A stretch of 64,000 nucleotides of DNA from CAVSQX01 sp963730225 (GCA_963730225.1 CAVSQX010000003.1:124001-188000), one strand, 5' to 3'; shown: positions 25,844 through 35,276, counted from the first letter of the stretch. Notes: generated from the letters alone by a model not told the origin. Translations and numbers: made by a program.

Positions 25844-26575
25844 TCAGGGCCTTCCCGGTTGTTTCCCCTCCATCACCCGGTGTCTCGACGTTTCATAAAC
25901 CGACGGGCGTTGAGGAGATTCGGGACGATAGAGAACTGTCACCGCCTGCCCTTGGTGAAGGGAATGAAACTGGTCGTACCTGGCAATGCTCTTTCTCGCG
26001 TGAGTCGTGGCATCGAGCGCCTGGAAGGAGAATTCAATTTTGTAACGCGAGTGATTGTTTCGCATGGTACGGCTCTTGGCCGTGATGGTGCCGGGCACCG
26101 CCAGGCCGTCGCGGACGAGCCGGCGGTCGAGAAGAATCAAAGTCCAGACAAATGATGGATGTGAAAGACGAGAAAATGCACAACAAGATGCTGAATGAAC
26201 CGGAAATGACCAGGCTCTTGATGTTGATGATTTGATGTTTAAGGAAAACGCTGCCGAAGGGATCGAATTTGACCGTTCGCGCGGGGATTGTTTGTCCGAA
26301 CCTGGGAACGGGGCCACCGCCGATGTCGATTTGGCCGGACCCGGTCTTTCGGGTGCCGTTGCGGCATCATAGGAGAAATTGATCTCCATTATGTTTGAGT
26401 TTCCGTCGGATGCAGGGGATGGTTGCGCGGAACGAACGTAGGCATCGACGTCGGATCCGAATGCAAGAATGATCGGCCCCTGGAGGGTTGCCCAAAGCGC
26501 AGCAAGTCCAAGGGCAAGGAATAACAAAGCGATTAGCTGAGCCAGCAAGACCAACGGAAATCCACCCGGCCGCAA
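25844..26575 (-). pseudogene. Membrane protein, DUF3592-like, with two frameshifts
   Basis: The N-terminal ~70 residues hold a membrane segment ('LVLLAQLIALLFLALGLAALW') and a periplasmic-looking stretch. The C-terminal ~90 residues resemble DUF3592 ('LAVPGTITAKSRTM', 'YKIEFSFQALD', 'GQAVTVLYRPESPQ'). The part between reads as nonsense in this frame. In the neighbouring frame (about 26160-26350) it becomes sensible: 'VKFDPFGSVFLKHQI' and a second membrane segment 'LVISGSFSILLCIFSS'. A one-base shift near 26350 and a compensating one near 26160 are needed. The start (TTG at 26575) is uncertain. DUF3592 function is unknown. Confidence 0.6.
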
Positions 26576-26706
26576 AGCAACGCGCCGGGGAGGAGGGGCA
26601 ATACCTGTGGACGTGTTTCACCCGAATGCATCTTTTGGTTTTTGGGCCAGTTGCCTCCCGCGCCGAGGATAGATTCGCCGTCTCTCACGGTCAATTTCTG
26701 GGACAT

Positions 26707-26766
26707 TCAACGGGGTTGGGAGTCTTTGATGTAGCAAACACTAACAAAGACTCCCGACCCCGTTGA
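26707..26766. repeat. Near-perfect inverted repeat, 22-base arms
   Basis: Left arm 26707-26728 (from TCAACGGGGTTGGGAG) and right arm 26745-26766 (ending GACCCCGTTGA) pair over all 22 positions with one G-T wobble, leaving a 16-base loop. It adjoins dispersed element copy 2 with 4 bases between. It could act as a terminator-like hairpin, but there is no T tract. Confidence 0.9.
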
Positions 26767-26770
26767 AGCT

Positions 26771-26821
26771 CCCTGGGCGCGAGCGGTTGCACGCAAAATC
26801 TATTCGGGGCTGTCCCGGTTG
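26771..26821. repeat. Dispersed element, copy 2 (GCGGTTGCACGCAAAAT core)
   Basis: Second copy of the element at 24291-24343, with about 8 differences over 50 bases. This copy is preceded by the hairpin at 26707-26766; copy 1 is not. Confidence 0.8.
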
Positions 26822-27007
26822 CCTTTCACCCGGTTGCCTTTCCGTCCCGGTTGTTTTTCACGGCCTACGACGCGATTCACGGGCTGGGCTTGCACGCCGA
26901 TTGTCAAACGATCGACGGCGGCCGATTCACCAACGGGCGGCCGTAGCGGCATTTTGGCGGCGGTTGAGACGCTTGTGGTAAACTGAAGCTGATGAGGAGT
27001 CGTCGAA

Positions 27008-28227
27008 ATGGCCTGCGCCAGATTCCATAATCCAGCGGAAATCCGCCGTCGCCTGTTGCTGGCGTTGGCTGTTCCAGCCGAACCAGCAAAACGTAATGAG
27101 AGTTCTGGCTCTGGCGAACTGGTCATTTCACGTGACAAGACCGCGCTCATCGAACCCCTCGAATCGCGGAGGTTGTTCTCCGCTTTCGCGCCGCCGGTCG
27201 GCACTGGCTGGGAGCTGCACTCGACGACAATTTCTCAGGGACGACGCTGGATTCAGTTTGGACGAAAACGCTGTTCGGCGGGCAATCCGGCACGACGCCC
27301 AGCAACGTCACGGTCAACAACGGATTGACGCTCACCGCCACCGAAAGCGACGGGAAATACCTCGGCGCCGAACTGTCATCCTCGCCGGGATTCTCGTATC
27401 TGTACGGCTACGCCCAGGCCGACATCAAAATGCCCGCTGGCAACGCCCAGGGGCTTTGGCCGGCGTTCTGGCAACTCCCGATGCCCGCCAGCGGGACGAA
27501 TGACGACGAAGGCGAAATCGACATCACCGAGGTCATCGACGGGCAGAACATCGACAACGTGCATTTGCATCACAGCGGATTCACCACTTACGGCAAGACG
27601 TACACTCCCGCGGTCAACATCAGTCAGAGCTACAACGAGTACGGCATCGATTGGGAGCCGGGCAGCCTGACATTCTACTTCAACGACACCGCCGTCGGCA
27701 CCGTCACCGGCTCGATTGTGCCGGACTTGGCGGAGTACCTGATCCTCGATCTGGCGGTCGGCGCAGCTGGCTCATGGCCCGGAGCGCCGAACAGCAGCAC
27801 GGTCTTTCCGAACACGATGGAAGTTAGTTCGGTCCAGGTGTGGCAGCACACCGCCAATGGGTTGCCGTTGCCGGGCGATGCGAATCTCGATGGCGTGGTT
27901 AATAGCGATGACTACACCTGCATCGATAACGGCTTCAACAACGATTTGACGGGCTGGACGAACGGCGACTTCAATCACGATGGCGTTGTCAACGGCGACG
28001 ACTACACGATTCTCGACAATGCGTTCAACATGCAAGGCACTGCCGTTGCCACGTCGGAGATTGCGGTGCCAGAGCCGGCCGACTTGTATATCCTGGCGAT
28101 GGCCATCGCTGGCATGGCAGCATGGCGAATTCGGGCACGCGGACTAAAGCCCTCGGGCTGCGGGACCCCGAATCCGATCCGACCGGAAAAAATCCGCGAT
28201 AGCCGAATTGGCTGTGGAGTCTGGTAA
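27008..28227 (+). pseudogene. GH16 glucanase-like secreted protein with dockerin-like repeats and PEP-CTERM-like tail, frameshifted
   Basis: The ATG at 27008 follows GAGGAG. The N-terminus carries 'LIEPLESRRLFSAF', the planctomycete export motif. A one-base indel near 27220 moves the frame; after it come 'FSGTTLDSVWTKTLFGG', then the GH16 core 'GLWPAFWQLP' and the catalytic motif 'DEGEIDITEVID' (nucleophile and acid/base Glu). Two dockerin-like loops follow ('GDANLDGVVNSDDY', 'GDFNHDGVVNGDDY'). The end has 'VPEPADLYILAMAIAGMAAW' and an Arg cluster, a PEP-CTERM sorting signal. The frame runs 27 residues past that signal, so the original stop was probably lost. It likely acts on beta-1,3 or mixed-link glucans. 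Confidence 0.85.
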
Positions 28228-28428
28228 CTGCGATCCGCAAAGAGTTTCAGCCTGATTCGCGGCAAGCGCACAGGCAAGCTGGCCGATCTGCGTGGTCGCC
28301 CCGAAGGCCAACAATGAATCGCTTCGGGTTCAATCGTGCCCCGGTTGTTTTCCCCCCGAAGACAAGCGAGCCGGGTAAACTACGTGATTGAGAAAATGCG
28401 ATTTGGGCTTTATGGGAGGACGAAGCCG

Positions 28429-29444
28429 ATGGGTTTCAAAATCAATCTGTTCTCGTTGACGCTGCGGTTGGCGATTGTCTGGTCGGGTGTTTCCGCGGCG
28501 ATGGCTGACACGCAGGGCAACAATGGGCCACCGGCGGCGACGGAGGCGGCTGCGGTTGTGGCGTCGCAACCGCTGGGGCCGGTGGTCGATCCGGCGGTGG
28601 CGCTGCCGAGGGTGATGGATAACACGCGGTTTGCGGCGGCGAAGGCGGGGCGCCTACCTTGTTTCTTTGTGGGGATTCGACGATGGATTCGCGGCCGAAT
28701 GCGAAGGAGCCGCTGATTAGTAATTTCCGGGCGCGGATCGGCTGGGGCGGGTCGGTGATTCCGTATTTTGATACGAATCGGATTAATGTTGAGAACCACG
28801 CCAAGGGCGGAATCAGCACGCGCACGTTCATGAATGAGGGGTATTGGCAGGCGATTTTGCCGCGGCTGAAAGCGGGCGATTTTGTGATTTTGGAATTCGG
28901 GCATAACGATTCGTCGGAATTGGAAGGGCCAAGCTTCAGGGGGACGATCAAGAGCATCGGCGAGGAGACCAAGGAGGTGGTCGACAAATCGGGAGAGAGG
29001 GAAATCGTTCACACGTATGGCTGGTATCTGCGGCGGTTTATCTCGGATACGGAATCGAAAGGGGCGACGGCGATTGTGCTTTCGCCGGTGCCGAGAAATT
29101 ATTGGAAGGATAAGACGACGTTCAACAATGTGATGCTGGAGTACGCGCAGATGGCCAAGGAAGTGGCGAATGCGGCGCACGTGCAGTACGTCGATATGGA
29201 TGCGGCGCTGGCGGCGCAGTATTCGCCGATGGGGCAGGATGCGGTGACGCAGGATTTTTTCACATCGCTGGACAAAACGCATACGAGCCCGGCGGGAGCG
29301 AAAAATGTGGCGAGGGTTTTTGTGGGGGAGTTGCGGAAGACGGATTGTGGGCTGAAGGATTATTTGGTGGATTCGCCGATGATCCCGGAGGTTAGTCCGA
29401 TGTGGGTCGGGGGAGGGGAAAGAATGATGAAGGATGAAGGATGA
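28429..29444 (+). pseudogene. Secreted SGNH esterase, rhamnogalacturonan acetylesterase-like, frameshifted
   Basis: The ATG at 28429 follows GGGAGGA and begins a signal peptide ('LTLRLAIVWSGVSAAMA'). After 'GPVVDPAVALPRVMD' the frame is broken at a G4 run (28647-28650); adding one G restores 'AGAPTLFLCGDSTMDS', with the block I nucleophile Ser. The rest has 'GWGGSVIPYF', 'NHAKGGISTRTF' (Gly block), 'VILEFGHNDSSE' (Asn block) and 'DKTHTSPAGAKNVA' (Asp-x-x-His), all four SGNH blocks. It removes acetyl groups from pectin-type polymers, by similarity. The last residues ('MMKDEG') are encoded in the GAAGGAT repeat. Confidence 0.85.
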
Positions 29445-29603
29445 AGGGGAGGCACGGAGGGGAGTTGAATGCAACGCTCCCATAGCGGCCCCAGGAACAG
29501 TTTTCGACTTCGTGGTCTTTGACAGGCCAAGGGCAAGAAGGCATGATCCTTCGGCGGAAGTATTGTGGCGGAGGAACTCCACCAGAGCGACGAATCTGAT
29601 TTC

Positions 29604-30020
29604 ATGGACCCGAGGCCACTTGGGCTGGTGGTTTGTGAAAGCATTTGCCAAGATTTGGCAACTGGGAAGTTCAGCCTGTTGGGCCTTTTCGGCGCTCTGG
29701 TTACGCCGGGAATTCCATTGCGAGCGAACTTCGCCGCACATGCCACTATCACCAACGTCCGAGAAGACCTGGACCTGAAATTCATGATCGTTGATGATGA
29801 AGATACGGTAATCGCCAAATCTCCACCGGGCGATGAGTGGATGCATCTTCCGAGGCCCGCCGATATTATGGTGGAGGCTGTGTTTATGGCGCACTTCGCT
29901 GGCGTGGAATTCCCCAAATATGGCAATTTTTTTGTACAGGTTTGGACTCGCAAGCGCAGTATAATGGAGCGGCGGATGTTAGTCCTTGAACCGACGCCGC
30001 CGCCGGAGCAATCAACGTGA
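29604..30020 (+). CDS. Conserved hypothetical protein, DUF6941-like
   Basis: About 138 residues starting at ATG 29604 (a GTG at 29565 is possible). It holds 'VVCESICQDLATGKFSLLGLFGALV', which resembles the start of DUF6941-type proteins, and a beta-rich remainder ending 'VWTRKRSIMERRMLVLE'. No signal peptide or catalytic motif. It lies at the edge of the decayed repeat region but its own frame is intact. Function unknown. Confidence 0.55.
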   Translation: MDPRPLGLVVCESICQDLATGKFSLLGLFGALVTPGIPLRANFAAHATITNVREDLDLKFMIVDDEDTVIAKSPPGDEWMHLPRPADIMVEAVFMAHFAGVEFPKYGNFFVQVWTRKRSIMERRMLVLEPTPPPEQST

Positions 30021-30211
30021 CGACCGCCGCAATAACATCAGTGATGCAGGTGACCATGCCGATCAGGGCCACGACTGTTGGCGCGGATGGCACCAAATTG
30101 GATTTTGCGGAAATTCGACGAAAGTACGGATACCGCCCGGTCGCCGGCATTCCTCTTCCGTCGCGCACCAGAAAAACCCAACAGAAGAAGAACTCAACCG
30201 ACGGAATTTGA
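30017..30211 (+). CDS. Possible small protein overlapping the preceding gene
   Basis: A 64-residue frame whose GTG overlaps the previous stop (GTGA). 'FAEIRRKYGYRPVAGIPLPSRT' has a protein-like, basic character. There is no recognisable family, and the C-terminus is low complexity. It may be a coupled partner or a chance frame. Confidence 0.35.
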   Translation: MTTAAITSVMQVTMPIRATTVGADGTKLDFAEIRRKYGYRPVAGIPLPSRTRKTQQKKNSTDGI

Positions 30212-30434
30212 AGCCCATAACTTCAGGGCTGATCGGCAAGGGGGCCGTTCCGGATTATAGCGGTTCGAGGTGGTTGTTGGGGATTTTTGGTGGATGCCCA
30301 CGGGCGATCCGGGTCTTCGGAGTACCTCCCTTCGGATCTGAGCCTCAAGGTCGAAGACAGGCCCGGCGTCGAAGGGGATCCGACGCTAAACACTCGACTT
30401 TGAAGTGGAGGAATGGGAGGGGTAAGACTGCGAC

Positions 30435-31655
30435 TTAGCCCACTGCGATCTGGGAATCGGCGGGAGTGGTCTCGGCCATCCACCAGAGGGTCAGAACGGG
30501 CGTGATGCGGCCGGCGAGCATGGTGGCGGAGAGAACGTAGAGGCCGGAATCGGAAAGGGCCAGGGGATTGTGAGAGAGGCCGACGTTGCCCAGGGCGCTG
30601 GCGGCGAGGAACAAGATCTGGTCAGCGGACATTTGTGGCTCGCTGGATAGCAGAAGCAGCAGGGCGACCAGAAGAATGAGCAGGTATTCGGCGATCCAGA
30701 CCAGGGCGATGCCGAATGCGCGGCCGGGGCTGCGGGCGGCGAGGGTTTGGTGGATGCCGAGAAAAATGACCGCCAGCGTGCCGACTTTCAAACCGCCGGC
30801 GGTTCCACCGGAGCCGGCGCCGATCAGCATGAGGGCGATCGTGGCCCATTGCACGGTTCGGGGCCAACTGGAGGCGAACTGAAATGGAAAACCGGCGGTA
30901 CGGGAGTTGATCGAATCGCGCGATGCCGTCGAGATGGCGGCGATCCAGATTTGCGGCGAAGAACCAGTGTGGGGCATTTGTAGAAAAAACAACAGGGCCG
31001 CTCCGATGAGATAAACGACGGCCAACCAGAGGATCGTGGCTCGGCCATGCGGCGACATGGCGGCTTTTCCGCGCAGCCAGTCGAACGCTTCCATCAGTAC
31101 GGTCAAGCCGATGCCGCCGAGGATGGCCAGGGGAAGAATCAGGATTTGCGTTGGCATGGAATTAGGGTCGGGCAGGCGGGGGGTGGAGAAAAGTCCGCAG
31201 TTGCCGAAGGCGCTGACGGATTGGAAGATCGAATCGAACAGGGAGCCGTTCCAGCCGGCCGTCGCGCCGAGCAGGGCGGCGGCGACGGTGCTTCCCAGCG
31301 CCCAGCGGGCGATTTTCCAATCGGAATAATCGAGGTGTGCGATCCGGGCGATGGCGGTGGCGCCGGCGATGAGGCTGAACCAGATGCCGGCGAGCATCAA
31401 TCCGAAGGCGGTGGCTTTGCCGATGGGGGTGTATTCGCTGACGGGGGTGTGATCGACGAAGCCGGTGAGAGTGGCGGCATTGGTGGCGGCCAGCAGGGAG
31501 CGGTAGCGGCTCAGATCGTTGCCCTGAATCGTGGCTCGGCCCGAGTGGAAAACAAAATATCCACCGAAGATCAGCAGCAGGTAAACCGGAATCAAGACGC
31601 TGGGCCCGAGAATTCCCGCGGGGCGTGCGACGGGCAGTGGAACGGGCGGCACCAT
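30435..31655 (-). CDS. TrkH/KtrB-type potassium transporter subunit
   Basis: A 406-residue polytopic membrane protein with the four pore-loop selectivity segments of the TrkH/KtrB/HKT family: 'AATLTGF', 'SAFGNCGLF', 'NSRTAGFP' and 'SALGNVGLS'. A Gly-rich stretch 'GAGSGGTAGGLKVGT' matches the conserved segment before the fourth repeat. It moves K+ (or Na+) across the cytoplasmic membrane and normally needs a TrkA/KtrA nucleotide-binding partner, which is not in the window. The first membrane helix starts only ~15 residues in, so the protein is compact for the family. Confidence 0.88.
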   Translation of the reverse strand: MVPPVPLPVARPAGILGPSVLIPVYLLLIFGGYFVFHSGRATIQGNDLSRYRSLLAATNAATLTGFVDHTPVSEYTPIGKATAFGLMLAGIWFSLIAGATAIARIAHLDYSDWKIARWALGSTVAAALLGATAGWNGSLFDSIFQSVSAFGNCGLFSTPRLPDPNSMPTQILILPLAILGGIGLTVLMEAFDWLRGKAAMSPHGRATILWLAVVYLIGAALLFFLQMPHTGSSPQIWIAAISTASRDSINSRTAGFPFQFASSWPRTVQWATIALMLIGAGSGGTAGGLKVGTLAVIFLGIHQTLAARSPGRAFGIALVWIAEYLLILLVALLLLLSSEPQMSADQILFLAASALGNVGLSHNPLALSDSGLYVLSATMLAGRITPVLTLWWMAETTPADSQIAVG

Positions 31656-31727
31656 GGGCCGGGGTTTTGCGCCGGCGTTGGAATTGCGACGCTGTTTCGC
31701 CGATTTACCGATGGCTCGGACCTGGGT

Positions 31728-32372
31728 TCAATGGTTGGATTCGACCGGAAAAACGATCTGCCGGGTGTAGCCATCTTCGATTGGCGCGATCACTTCGGCG
31801 GCCGTCAGACGATTTTCATCCGGCTGCGTGAAGTGCAGCCACAATTCGCGGTGGAGCGTCAGACGATAAACCATCCACTGGTCCGAATAATCCGCCAACT
31901 GTGCCGGCGGGCCGAATTGTTTTTGGAGTTGTGCGGCGGAGAGATGCCGGCTGAGCGGAAATTCGTCGAGGGAATGGGTTGGCTGGTCGGCGTACTGCGA
32001 GAGGGGAATCGGAGAATCGCCGCGGGCATGTTGTGTTAGGAGCGTGGACGGTTGAGGTTGGAATGCGTCGAAGGTCGGCCACTTGATGAACGGCTTTTGG
32101 GCCACGACGCCGGGCACAGGTGTAACGGCCGGTAGCTGGGCGAGCGGCTGAGACGCGGGAGGATTGGCAACGACGGCGGGGGGCGGAGGCGCGGCCGGTG
32201 GAGGTGTTGTCGGCGCGACGACGACGGCCGGGTTGGTCGTGGCGCGATGGGCCATGGGTTGGGTGGTCGGGTTTGTCGTGGCGATCGGCTGAGTGGTCGG
32301 GGCTGGAGTGGATTGACATCCAACCAAGGCCAGAAAAATCGCCGGCGCCGATGTAGCAATGAATTTCCGCAT
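31728..32372 (-). CDS. Lipoprotein with Pro/Thr-rich linker, unknown function
   Basis: A 214-residue lipoprotein. The ATG at 32372 gives 'MRKFIATSAPAIFLALVGCQS', a signal peptide with lipobox LVGC. Residues ~22-100 are Pro/Thr/Ala low complexity, a likely periplasmic tether. The C-terminal ~110 residues ('QKQFGPPAQLADYSDQWMVY', 'RELWLHFT') form a small folded domain of unknown family. It starts 5 bases after the hisI stop, so the two are probably co-transcribed. Confidence 0.75.
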   Translation of the reverse strand: MRKFIATSAPAIFLALVGCQSTPAPTTQPIATTNPTTQPMAHRATTNPAVVVAPTTPPPAAPPPPAVVANPPASQPLAQLPAVTPVPGVVAQKPFIKWPTFDAFQPQPSTLLTQHARGDSPIPLSQYADQPTHSLDEFPLSRHLSAAQLQKQFGPPAQLADYSDQWMVYRLTLHRELWLHFTQPDENRLTAAEVIAPIEDGYTRQIVFPVESNH

Positions 32373-32376
32373 GATC

Positions 32377-32772
32377 CTACTTGGAAGAATAAACCTTTTC
32401 GGGCTCAAAAACCTTTTGCGCAAAGGTCTCCCACACTTTTTTCTTCGCGTCGAATCTTCGATAAAAGCAACTGCGATAACCCTCGTGGCAGGCGGCGACG
32501 TCCTGTTGCACCTTGATCAAAATCACGTCGCGATCGCAATCGGCGAGAATTTGCCTGACATGCTGAAAGTGCCCGCTGGTTTCGCCCTTCATGGCCAGGC
32601 GTCCGCGGCTGCGGCTGTAGGTGTGCACCTTACCGCTGGCCAGCGTTTTTTCCAGGGCGGTGCGATTCATGTAGGCCATCTGGAGGATTTCGCCGTTGGA
32701 TTCATCCTGGACGATCAGCGGAATGAGGCCGTTGGAATCGAACTTCAGTTGGGAGAGCCAGTCGTCGGACAT
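32377..32772 (-). CDS. hisI: Phosphoribosyl-AMP cyclohydrolase
   Basis: A 131-residue enzyme for the third step of histidine synthesis, opening the purine ring of PR-AMP. It has 'LIPLIVQDESNGEILQMAYMN', 'GKVHTYSRSRGRLAMKGETSGH', the metal-binding 'DCDRDVILIKV' and the Cys-rich 'ACHEGYRSCFYRR'. (Segments are quoted in part.) It is the HisI domain alone, without the HisE pyrophosphohydrolase. The ATG at 32772 gives the normal length. Confidence 0.95.
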   Translation of the reverse strand: MSDDWLSQLKFDSNGLIPLIVQDESNGEILQMAYMNRTALEKTLASGKVHTYSRSRGRLAMKGETSGHFQHVRQILADCDRDVILIKVQQDVAACHEGYRSCFYRRFDAKKKVWETFAQKVFEPEKVYSSK

Positions 32773-32937
32773 ATCGGCATTGTTCGGGGTGGGACGGGGG
32801 TTTGTCAATGAATGCCGCGGCCGGTAGGAAGGATTTCTCGCCTCGCGGGGTGAAGCGCATTTTTTGTCTTGCAAGAATAACCGCACGGACCGCCATAGGT
32901 GCGGGGCGAGAATATTCTCCGCGACGGATGGCACGCA

Positions 32938-33882
32938 ATGGGCATGGCGGCGATTGCATTAGGGCTGGCGTACGGAATGGCAGCATTGGCGTGGGCGTTG
33001 ACGAGAAGGCCGCTCGATCCACGTCTTGCTGCATCGTGGGCGGCCGCGGTGATCGCCTGTGCATCGACGGTACTCTTTGCCGACGATCGATTGATCCGTG
33101 CTGTGACGATCATCTGCGGCGTTATCGTTGCGTTGCGGGTTTACAGTTACTGCATCGTCGGCAGCAGAGGGACCCTGCCGGACTACCTTCGTTTCCTGTC
33201 AGTCGGGCTGTTAAGTCCGTATCTCGTTTACTCATCGAATCGGCCCAAAGGGTCAAGAGCTTCGTTCATCAAAGAAATAGCCCGTGCGACCGTGGCCGGC
33301 GCCGCCGGCGCGGCAACTTGGATCGCGGCTCGATATCTGATTATCGACGGGCCCGCGCGTGAATCGTGGGTGGTAAATCACGTTATCCTTCGGGCCGCGT
33401 TTGTGATTGTGATGACGGCATTTGGGCAGGTCAATTTTGCATTGTGGCGGATACTGAGATTCCGGTCGCGGCCATTGGTAGATCGCATCTGGCTTTCCCG
33501 CACGCCCGCCGATTTCTGGCGGCGGTGGAGTTGGCCGATTCATTTGTGGCTCTACGAATATGTTTACCTCCCGGCCGGCGGAAGGCGGCACGGCACTGGC
33601 CCGGTGATTGCGGTGTTTGCCGTGAGCGGCATCCTGCATGAGATCATTTCCTTCGTCGCGATTGGAAGACTAAAGGGGTATCAAATCGCATTCTTTGCGG
33701 TCAGCGCGATCGGCGTTTTGGCCTCGCCGGTGCTTGAACGCATCGGTAAAACCGGCATTCTGGGTACGGCGATGATGCGAACGGCGACGATTCTTTTCCT
33801 CAGCGCCTCGGCCGTGCTGATGTTTCGGACAATCGATCTGGTAATTCCCCTGTATGCAATGACGCCGAAGTTTATGTGGTAA
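32938..33882 (+). CDS. MBOAT-family membrane O-acyltransferase
   Basis: About 314 residues with at least seven hydrophobic segments. The MBOAT signature region is clear: 'LSRTPADFWRRWSWPIHLWLY' with 'EYVYLPAGGRRHGTG' behind it, then the active-site histidine in 'VSGILHEIISF'. MBOAT enzymes move acyl groups to lipids, sugars or proteins. The shorter length and the 'TPADFWRRW' start resemble the wax synthase/acyltransferase side of the family. The start is uncertain between GTG 32899 and ATG 32938. No DltB-type or alginate partner genes are nearby. Confidence 0.75.
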   Translation: MGMAAIALGLAYGMAALAWALTRRPLDPRLAASWAAAVIACASTVLFADDRLIRAVTIICGVIVALRVYSYCIVGSRGTLPDYLRFLSVGLLSPYLVYSSNRPKGSRASFIKEIARATVAGAAGAATWIAARYLIIDGPARESWVVNHVILRAAFVIVMTAFGQVNFALWRILRFRSRPLVDRIWLSRTPADFWRRWSWPIHLWLYEYVYLPAGGRRHGTGPVIAVFAVSGILHEIISFVAIGRLKGYQIAFFAVSAIGVLASPVLERIGKTGILGTAMMRTATILFLSASAVLMFRTIDLVIPLYAMTPKFMW

Positions 33883-33983
33883 CGCACCGCTGGCGGATGG
33901 CGCAACTCATGTACCGAAATGGCGGTTGCACAAATCTCCCGATAAAATCTTGCCGGGGGACAACGGGCGAAAGGAGCAATCTC

Positions 33984-34607
33984 ATGTTCACAAAGAGAAT
34001 TCTGCTGGGCGTCGCCAGCGCGTTGGTCGGTATCACGCTCGTTTCGGCATCGAGCGTGCGCTCGCAGACCACGCAACCCAGCGGGCCGACCGCCGATCAG
34101 CAGTCGCAAATGGACGCCTGGACGGCGGCGGCGGCGGCTGGGCCGGAGCATGACTGGATCAAACAGCAGTTCGTCGGGGACTGGGATGCGGATGTTTCGA
34201 TCGTCGCGCCGGTCGCGAGCAAATCCAAAGGCGTGATGCATTGCAAGATGATTCTGGGCGGGCGATTTCTTCAGCTGGATTACGACGGGGAGATGATCGG
34301 GCCGGATGGAAAGTCGACGGCGTTTCATGGGCATGGGATCGGCGGATACGACAACGGGAAGAAGAAATTCACGGACTTCTGGATCGACGAATTGTCGACG
34401 GGCATGATGATGACCGAAGGAACGCGCGACGGAAAAGTGATGACGCTGGATGGAAACACGACCGAGCCGATGAGCGGGCAGCCGATCAAGGTGCGCGAAG
34501 TCATCACCGTCCTCGACAACGATCATCACAAGTACGAGCTTTTCATGGGCGAGCCGGACGGAACGATGGGCAAGTCGCTGGAGATAATGTACACGAGGAA
34601 GGGATGA
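33984..34607 (+). CDS. Exported DUF1579 family protein
   Basis: About 207 residues starting at ATG 33984 after AAAGGAG. A signal peptide ('LLGVASALVGITLVSASS') is followed by 'AGPEHDWIKQQFVGDWDADV', the opening of DUF1579, and 'MILGGRFLQLDYDGEM', 'GIGGYDNGKKKFTDFWID'. DUF1579 forms a beta-barrel of unknown function, frequent in planctomycetes. A lone gene between MBOAT and higBA. A 10-base inverted repeat straddles a T8 tract just after the stop (34610-34665) and may end transcription. Confidence 0.85.
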   Translation: MFTKRILLGVASALVGITLVSASSVRSQTTQPSGPTADQQSQMDAWTAAAAAGPEHDWIKQQFVGDWDADVSIVAPVASKSKGVMHCKMILGGRFLQLDYDGEMIGPDGKSTAFHGHGIGGYDNGKKKFTDFWIDELSTGMMMTEGTRDGKVMTLDGNTTEPMSGQPIKVREVITVLDNDHHKYELFMGEPDGTMGKSLEIMYTRKG

Positions 34608-34701
34608 TGGGCTGATCCGGTTTTTTTTGAAACCTTGGGCTGGCCCGACCGCGAGCGGATCAGCCGATTTCCTCATCTTCGATGATTGGGTATGTCGCGT
34701 T

Positions 34702-34968
34702 TCAGGCGCGCAGCCGGCCAAACTCCGGTTCAGCGGTGCGGGCCAGGTCGTAGCTGGCCTGCAAGTTCATCCACAGTTGGGGGCTAGTCCCCAGTGCCGC
34801 CGCGAGCTTTTTCGACATCTCGGCTGAGATGCCTCTGCGGCCATTGCAGATCAGGTTTATCACGCCGGGTGCTACCCTTACGTGTTGGGCCAACCGTGTT
34901 TGCGAAATGCCTCGTTCAGCCAATTCTTCGCGAAGGAATTCGCCGGGATGGATCCGATTCTTCAACAT
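34702..34968 (-). CDS. higA: HigA-type antitoxin (XRE helix-turn-helix)
   Basis: An 88-residue HTH protein of the HigA/VapI family, beginning 'NRIHPGEFLREELAERGIS', followed by the helix-turn-helix ('SQTRLAQHVRVAPGVINLIC', 'RRGISAEMSKKLAAAL') and 'SPQLWMNLQASYDL'. It binds and neutralises HigB and represses the operon. It lies 11 bases downstream of the toxin gene, the usual toxin-first order of higBA. Confidence 0.93.
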   Translation of the reverse strand: MLKNRIHPGEFLREELAERGISQTRLAQHVRVAPGVINLICNGRRGISAEMSKKLAAALGTSPQLWMNLQASYDLARTAEPEFGRLRA

Positions 34969-34979
34969 GACCGCTCCGT

Positions 34980-35276
34980 TTAATGATAGTCCACGATCTC
35001 CACGTCGTCTGCGTCGTTCCCGCTCCACGTGAAGCAGATACGGTACTGACTATTAATGCGGATGCTGTACTGTCCTGTTCGGTTCCCTCTGAGTTTTTCA
35101 AAACGCAGGCTGTTCCAGTTTGACAAATCGGCCAACGAGTGAGCATTGTCGAGAAACACGAGTTTTCGGTGAGCGGCGGCGTGCAGGATAACGGGTAGCC
35201 TGCGCCGGGCAGCCCTTGTACTTCGTTCGAACGCGATGTCCTGCGTTCCGACATCCTTAAAGCCACGAATCGCCAA
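34980..35276 (-). CDS. higB: HigB-type mRNA-interferase toxin
   Basis: A 98-residue RelE-superfamily toxin. It begins 'MAIRGFKDVGTQDIAFERS', with the body 'LSNWNSLRFEKLRGNRTGQY' and 'SIRINSQYRICFTW', and ends 'VEIVDYH'. The order of conserved Arg and His residues matches HigB enzymes that cut ribosome-bound mRNA. The ORF is intact, unlike the other toxin genes in this window. It is upstream of higA and divergent from pgk. Confidence 0.92.
   Translation of the reverse strand: MAIRGFKDVGTQDIAFERSTRAARRRLPVILHAAAHRKLVFLDNAHSLADLSNWNSLRFEKLRGNRTGQYSIRINSQYRICFTWSGNDADDVEIVDYH

Larger units (their letters stand above)
26576..27007. other. Gene-free interval made of repeats
   Basis: About 430 bases upstream of the GH16 gene with no protein-like frame. 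It contains the 22-base hairpin at 26707-26766, dispersed element copy 2 at 26771-26821, and several short 'CCCGGTTG' units with variable T/C tails (26815-26860) like those near 25855 and 28338. Confidence 0.6.

Noticed and set aside
34610..34665. Rho-independent terminator after the DUF1579 gene
   Set aside because: The 10-base arms flank the T8 tract instead of preceding it, so this is not a standard terminator.
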